From Stercorarius parasiticus (taxonomy: Eukaryota; Chordata; Aves; Charadriiformes; Stercorariidae), in the NCBI GenBank assembly GCA_013396915.1, contig VWZL01002849.1, positions 443,389 to 507,388 on the forward strand: 64,000 nt of DNA, read 5' to 3'. A model generated the notes under the pieces. That model was not told where the DNA came from and made no database searches. It was given only the letters and a program-made list of their open reading frames with translations. The position numbers and the translations under genes were made by a program. Each line of letters opens with the position of its first letter. Position 1 is the first letter of the stretch. This document shows positions 57,066 to 64,000 of the stretch, piece after piece.

Positions 57066-59818
57066 ACATGAAGTGTACTCACTAAACATTGTTTCTTGAT
57101 ATTTTGTAGAATGTTAAATATAGCCATAATTACTGATTGCAAAATCTAATTTTATGCTTGAATTAAGCTACTGCACAACTTCTTTTTTTTTCCCATTCAC
57201 AAGCCAGAGTCATATTAATTTGGCAAATTTGTACACTGACATTTGTTATATACTTTTACAAGAGTTTCTGGCAATGATATCAGAAAGGTAGCTTATAACA
57301 GTTTATTACCAGATAAAAGCCATTTTATTTTCAGTAACATCTTTCACATTTTTCAACATCTTTTCACTATAAGAGTCTAATTTAAAATTATTGATTATTC
57401 TGCCCAAAGAAAATTCCAGGATGGATTTGTGTATTACTGCCATTGCCTTTTCTGAATGGCCTGATACATGATCATCATTTGAGAAGTCTTCTTCAGAGAT
57501 CTCTATCTAATAAATCAATACAATACTCTCAGCCTCCAAACTGCAAATCTTTTCAAACATAAAACTTCATCTGCTTAAAACCATACAATCATATTTAGAG
57601 GAAGAATTGATAATTTTGTGCCTTGGACATGTCAAATTAATTATTAAGAATAACATTTCCCTTTCTTTCTTCACTGATAAACTAATAAATGGAGAAGTAC
57701 AATAATACTCCAACAGTTATATATAGAACAGAACAATTAATGTATGTGCCTGATCTATCTTGTTACGGTCTATCCAGCATATAATGCATTATGTATATAG
57801 ACAACATATTTAATTATATTTTACAAAATATTCTTCTGAATTAGTCATTTATCCAGGGAAATAAGGATGCCTTCTGGGCTGATGTTATTATAGAATGCTA
57901 ATGAGATTTACTCTTAATAAGGATGGAAACTCAGTGTCCAGAAAAGAGTAGGTATCCTTGGAATAGGAAAAAGGTTGTTTGAAACTGGTTGTCAATGAAA
58001 ACATGATATTCAACTTAAAAAGTTAAGATCACGACTTTCAATTTGGGAACTTAAAATAAATATATGTTTAGATACAGAGCCAAACCCCAGCATTACTGGA
58101 AATTCTAAAGTTCTCTATTAATAAAGTCAATAACTGGATGCCCTTGTAAGTTTGATGAGTTAGATGCTGAGATAAGAGTGCAAATTTTGCAGGATTGTTT
58201 ATCAGTCAGATTGTAGAAAATCTCTCTTCATGGTCTAACATTTTTAAGAAATGTGCTTTATAGCTAGTTGAGCTATGGAAGTACCAAATTATAGGTGAAT
58301 GTGCAAGAGTCCATGCCTGCTAAAGACCATAAGGATTCATCATAGAGCAATTATAGGGAAGTGTTGGGTTCTACTTTTAATCAGAAAAATATTTTGTCCT
58401 GCAGTGCAACTCAATGAAATGGAAAAATCACTTGTTGACAAAAAGATCAACACATCCAAACCACTCACGCTCATGCAGTAGAGAGCTCTAGGTCCATAAC
58501 ATTGGGAAACATTGATTTTGTCTTCAAGGATGCTATCCAAATTTAAAGAATTAGTGGAAAATTTTAAGGTATCGGAGAACTACAGCCTGTAATGGGAAAG
58601 CACGGCAAGGACAAAAAAAAAAGAAAAAAAGATTTGTTCAGTTTAATCCAGAACAAGAACAAAAGCATTTCCTTGGACAAAATGCCTTAGTAATTTATAT
58701 AAACATAAGAGGGGCTATTACAAACTACAGCCAAGATTTCATACAGGGTCTATTACCAAAAAGAAATCCTCAACAACTCAATAAAGCAGAAAACCCGATA
58801 GATTTCTGAAGCAATAAAAAGTGGAAACATGCAATAAGTCAACTGCTTGATGTCAGCACCTTTTATAGCACACATTACAGTAATACAGGTATTTAAAATC
58901 TGAACTAGGTAATATCAGAGTGTCAATCTTTTTGAATAGATATTTCAAAATATTTTCAGTGCCACTTGACCCAAATATCCTTTCCTAAGCTTGTACCATT
59001 GCTTCAAAATTTGACATTGGATAATTTTTTTGAAATTGAAGTATTTAAATGACAGGGTAGAGTTTGAAAGACATTTAGGTTTTCTCACATATTATGCATG
59101 GACATACATTAATTATTGGAGTAATGGGCAGCAAACTGGAAATACAGTTTGTGGGGCTCCCATAATATTGTAGGAACAGGAGCGTTATTGCTCACCAACA
59201 ATAAATATGGCAATAAATGATGAGTACGGCATCACTTCTTATATTTTCATATGTACTTGATAAGTATTTGGAGCCTAAAACTGACAGATAAATATTTATC
59301 AGTGATTTAAGTAACAAAAAGACCATTGTGTTCTATTCACTTTGATATCCTGTGTAACAGAGGTCAGAGATCTTCACTATGAGAAAAATACATATTGGAG
59401 ATATGAGTACTAGAGCATATGGATTTATTATGTTATGACAGATAGAAGATTTTTCAAGGACAGAAATGTCAAAGAATATTATATTAGCATGTGATGTATA
59501 TTATGGACACACAGATTTTTTGAAGTTATTAATGCACAGTTGCTCTGCCATGGTCATAGTGGTAATTAATGCAAATCTTATTAGCCAGAAGAAGTCTTGT
59601 GATAGTTTTGTCCCTGGGAAAAAAAGAACTACTTATACCCACAGGCCTGACCTATACTGACGGTAAAGGATACACAGAGTCAACTATAATCTCGGGTCAC
59701 GGGATGAATTCATCCACCATTCCAGAACTGACATGAAGAAAGGACATAGTGAAACAGGCTGACTAACCGGCATCTGCATTAGGGATCTGATTGGGATGAT
59801 GGAATAAACCATACCTAC

Positions 59819-59935
59819 TTTATCCTTGCAGGCTTTATGAGACAAAAGAAGCCTCCGGGAGTAATAATATAGTTCATACACCTGCTGAGCGTAATCACAG
59901 TGAGTTACAAATGGATTAAGGACCAAATCAGTAAT
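59819..59935 (-). other. Candidate 117-nt exon, unrecognised
   Basis: On the minus strand the acceptor TTCATTTCCCTTCAG (plus-strand ct at 59936-59937) is followed by exactly 39 open codons and a donor AAA|GTAGGT, with an alternative TAG|GTATGG 4 nt further. The other two frames carry early stops. The peptide begins ITDLVLNPFVTHCDYAQQ and has a Tyr-rich ELYYYSRR and a basic end. It is the most protein-like short translation in the window, but I cannot name a family. Phase 0 at both ends matches the next upstream candidate at 60434-60607. Confidence 0.3.
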
Positions 59936-60433
59936 CTGAAGGGAAATGAACATAATGTCTCACTTGAAAAAGATTATCAACAGCTTGACATTCAGTATTT
60001 GTTCTGAGAAAGCCTGAATGATCAGCGGTATCATTAATCTGATAGCTATGGCACAAATATATTATGGCATTGTGTAAAAAAACAAATATACATCAGATAA
60101 TGACAGAATTGTTGGAAGGTTATTTTGGTACTACAAAAGTATTTTTCCCACAATGTATTTTCATTTGAGTGTACTTCTACGGCATTATAATAATTAGGGT
60201 CAGATATTTTGCTACAAAATTCAAATTAGGTCTCCTTTATGTAATTTGCAAAGTCAGATTCTAGGTATTAGTTTTCACCAACTGCCAGGCAGAATTAGTG
60301 CATTATGACAAATGTAACAAACAAATACTGTACTCAGAATTCTCTAAAACTAACTATGAAGAAAACACAGGGTTTGCTGCATCAATGAACTGCTACGTTT
60401 GTATGCTGGTGTTGTTTTTGTTTTTTTATTTAC

Positions 60434-60607
60434 CTCCTCCCCCACACCCCATTTTGAGTGAGGCAAGCAAATGAACACTCCTTGCAGGAGGACTGAGTTC
60501 ACGACTGTCACAAAACACTGGAAGTCAGCATGATAATGAGCCAATTTGTGTGGAAATGAACTCATTAATGTTAATGTTTTGCTGACTCCCAACTGATTCA
60601 CGAACTC
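60434..60607 (-). other. Candidate 174-nt exon, unrecognised
   Basis: On the minus strand a strong acceptor (TTTCTGTTTTGAATTTTGTTAAG) precedes 58 open codons and a GAG|GTAAAT donor, phase 0 to 0. The peptide starts EFVNQLGVSKTLTLM and includes FQCFVTVVNSVLLQGVF. It lies about 500 bp upstream, in transcription order, of the candidate at 59819-59935, and the two would join in frame. No family recognised. Confidence 0.25.
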
Positions 60608-63600
60608 CTTAACAAAATTCAAAACAGAAAAGGGAGGGGAAGTTCATGAATTTTGGAAGTGCCGAGTGAAGAAACAAACATGTCTCTTCCTCATTCATAT
60701 TCCAAATTCAGTGATCTGCCCTGTGCTCTGATAATCCAGTCCCAGAATATTCTCTGGAGAACTTTAGTTTGTACAGAAGATTAATATCTGAATTGCAGAA
60801 ATTTCCATTACATGGAAAAGAAAGTATTGATTGTTTCAAAATTTTAATTCTTTCCTAACAAAAGATTTCACTTCCAAATGAATAGGCTTTCCAACCTGAA
60901 GAGAAGAGGACTTTTTATGTAAGAAATCTCAAGAACAGTTCTGCAAGATATTGATTCTCATATAATATTTCAGACATATGCACAAATCTGTCCTTCATGC
61001 AAATGATGTTTTTACCAAGGCCATTTCCTAGTAGGGTTTATCAATATCACAAGTAATTTCTAAATCTGACACACGTATTTCAAATTCACCAAACTATTTT
61101 CCTTAAAATAAACCCACAAAAAAAAGGGAACAGCTGAGGTCTGCAAAAAAGGTAATACATAAAGTTTTGTTATCTCAGAGGCGTATTGAGAGTTTTATCA
61201 CTAAACTGCAAAAAGTTTAGAAAACTTCTGCTGCAAAGCATATTGGAAGAGCAGGAGTTCACAAGTTATGTGCAATTCAGATAAACATCTCAGCTCTTAA
61301 CTCAAAAAGATTAGGCTAGAAATCTTGTTCTTGTGTGCTTGAATAAGGAAGTACAGAAGTGCATCACATGAAGTTACAGCTATCTTATGAAGACTAGAAT
61401 ATTTTTTTTAAGAATTATGGAGAGAAATTTACATTGAGTTTATTTTTAAAGACTGCTATTTATTAGATAAGGTTAAGATGATACAGGGCCCAATAAACAG
61501 TTAATAATTTATAATCATTTTATCTACTTTGATCCATACTTAAAAGAACTAATTGTGTCAATTAAAATTTTTGGAAAACATTCTTCCTGATGATACAAAT
61601 TACTTCAGTCAAAATTGCATTAACATTTATTGTTATAATACCATGGTCTATACAATTCTATTTCTTTGCTATCAGGCTACCTGTCTAGCAAGAAACAGAG
61701 ATAAACTAATTTAACAATAAAATACATGTCTTATTTCCTAACCAATAATCAAGATTTATAATTATCACTTTCTCAGTGTGACGGCTATACAGTGGTACTA
61801 CTCTTTACACAATCTACTCAAATTAATAGTTTTTTATGCTTTTTTTTCCTCTCTCTCTTTTTTTTTTTTTTAATTAAATTGAAACACCTTGGATGGATCA
61901 AAAGGCTTTGGCTTCATGTCTGAAGTAGGATATGTAGGAACATGATCACCTCCTAGCCTAATACCTACCACTACCTCACAGTCCTTTCTTTTTGTGAAGG
62001 TAAAATATCACAACTTATTTTCCTTTTCAGTTCCGCTTAGAAATTCCAAAATTTTCAACTTGCTGATGGTTTGAATGAAGATCAAACAGCGTAGTCAGGC
62101 GAACTAAATGGCAGCAATATAATTATGCATAATCTCATGTATTTTGTCTGTGATTTCTGCAGGCTAGTTTTTAATGATTGGTACAATACTGAGCTGTTGT
62201 GCTGCTGAAAAGTCACTCCAGAAAAGGTTTTGGCCCTGCAGCGTAGCTCACAGACAACAGAGCTAACTTTAATCAAGTAGTACTACAAACTGGATAAAGC
62301 AGCATGTCCAGGGCTCCATAAAGGATGTTGTTTTCATTACCAAAACAAGTTCATTTTAATCCAGTGGAGGCATCTCTATTCTACTACACTTTACTTACAT
62401 CCCTGAGAGGTATTTGAATCATACTTATTCCTCTTCCTCCTCCTCGCTCTAGAATTGTAATCAAGTGGCAACTACATTTGCACCAGTCAACACAATCCAT
62501 TCAGCTCATGACCTGCTCCCAGGATCCCTGCTTTTAAGTGACAGCAAGCCCAACAACAAGCAGGTTGCAAATTACATTGATTGTACTCATCACTTACAGT
62601 AAGTCTTTGCATCTGGACCTCCAAGGACTTGTTCCTGGCATGTGGGTTTTCCCATCCATTGCATCATGTGACAGAAGATGAGCAAAAGGAAGAGATTTAG
62701 TTAGAAGTGCGTTGCTGCAAACAGAACAGTGAGCATAGTTGCATCCTGTTCTCTGCCCACCTCCTTTTTTAAGGAGAGGGAGTTTTTGGCAGCAACAATA
62801 TGATAGTTTTGCCAGCAAAAACATCTCCCAGAGCAGAGGGTTGCAAAGGGTCACTTGTATGTAGAAAAAAGTTTACCTGTGGGCAAATTACCATCAAGAA
62901 ATACTATTTTCCCTAAAGAGCCCTCAGTCTAATTCTGCCTGTCAATACCAGATGAATATCTGGCCACACACTTTATTCACTCAGAAAGAGTCAGGTAATG
63001 ATCAGTAGCTTTAAGTTATTTCTTTAAGTACTATTTATATTCTGTCTGCCATTCAGCCTTTGCAGCACAGAGTGGGTGAAAAAGAGGTTAGATTTCATTT
63101 CTGGGAGCCTCTGAAAATTACTGCATTTCAACAGAGATTCACCTGCACATAGAACAGTTGATCTACAGAAGGATATTTTGCACAGATGGAACACCTTATA
63201 ATCTAAAATGTTATTTCAGTGAACAGTTTCTCCCTTGTGCAGAGAAATACGTTACAGATAAGCTTCAAAAACACATACTTTAGCACCAGAGCAGATACAG
63301 CAGTTTATGCAGGTGGATAAAAGAACTATAATCTTGTTAGGAGGAGTTATAGCGTAGATAGAATTTCTTTGAGTATTTAGACCTTTATTTATAATCTTCA
63401 TAAATCACCTGAGCAGAAAATTTAACTTTGAAAAGATTAAACTTGCTGACAAAACAAAACTGCATACAGTGAAAAAGCAGAACCAAGCGTTACATAAGCA
63501 GCTCCCACTACAGCAGGAGAAAAAATTAGATTACTATGTGCACCAGCTGACTAATGTCATATTAAAATAGTATTGAGACATCTACAGAAAGAAAAAGAAA

Positions 63601-64000
63601 ATCATTGATTGTTTAAAAAGAAAAAATGATTGGTGTAAGGTTAAAGCAGAAGCACTATGTGCTATGCATGACCATTCTGCCCTGTAACTTCATTATGAAA
63701 CACTGAAGTATTGATACAACTTAATCTCTCATTTAGAGAACACTAATAAAGATTTTCAGTGTCTGAAAGCAAAAGAGTCTTTCGAACTAAAGTTTTTTCT
63801 AAAGTTAACCCCCTGAAGTTTATAATAACTGTTAACACCGAGTTCCATTAAAAACTCAAAACAGTATGTAGACCAAAAGGTTGTTATTTTTGACTTTTCT
63901 TTCCCTTTTCCCCACACCACACACTCAACAGAGTTGGTGGTGAATCGAATTCTCTGTTACAGGAAAGTTTTCCAAGTATGTGTGCATATGACTCTGCCTC

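Larger units (their letters stand above)
57066..64000. other. Mostly unique non-coding DNA to the window end
   Basis: Seven kilobases of AT-rich DNA. T-tracts (61844-61872) and short A-runs occur. Exon-like segments are at 58474-58537, 59819-59935 and 60434-60607 (all minus). No transposon, RNA gene or recognised protein. Confidence 0.5.

Noticed and set aside
58474..58537. Exon-like segment (minus) with a GAGC|GTGAGT donor
   Set aside because: Its phase does not fit the candidate upstream at 59819-59935, it is short, and nothing about it is recognisable.
1..64000. CRISPR arrays, tRNA, rRNA, phage or bacterial mobile elements
   Set aside because: No regularly spaced repeats, no cloverleaf with A/B boxes, no rRNA signature and no prokaryotic gene layout. 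The repeats are avian retroelements.

Overview
The window looks like non-coding nuclear DNA from a bird. It is AT-rich and CpG-poor, and no long open reading frame reads as a host protein. Its recognisable repeats are CR1 LINE copies and solo LTRs of avian endogenous retroviruses. The ERVL-type LTRs (opening with a TGTGCTGGTTTTGG-like sequence and ending with a GGGTTAAA-like motif) are, as I recall, typical of Neoaves rather than chicken. That lineage call is inference. I see no bacterial-type operons, CRISPR arrays, rRNA or tRNA genes.

Layout: 1-6030 is unique AT-rich DNA with one GC-richer patch (about 960-1700). 6031-7240 is a 5'-truncated CR1 on the minus strand. 10549-10736 is a broken ERVL-type LTR (minus). 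18701-19072 is a short CR1 3' end (plus). 19883-20538 is a solo LTR (minus) with a 5-bp target duplication and a TATA box. 22710-22795 is a decayed CR1 scrap. 33067-33646 is a solo LTR (plus) with a clean 5-bp duplication. 34627-35365 is an old, eroded CR1 (minus). 47273-47886 is another ERVL-type solo LTR (plus). 51121-51175 is a pure (AAGGG)11 tract. 52251-53462 is a second CR1 of about 1.2 kb (minus), a close relative of the first. 54626-54663 is an assembly gap. 55083-55146 is a tiny CR1 tail. 55695-55843 holds two unexplained perfect hairpins. The rest shows no recognisable gene.

The only protein-coding homology I can name is CR1 reverse transcriptase, and it is broken in every copy. Several short open stretches with good flanking splice-site matches (for example 59819-59935, 60434-60607, 44567-44761 and 14312-14387 on the minus strand, and 42185-42329 on the plus strand) could be exons of unrecognised genes or lncRNAs. 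I could not identify any of them. They occur on both strands, and chance is a serious alternative. The window is therefore best read as intergenic or intronic sequence shaped by retrotransposons. I found no convincing novel multi-gene system.
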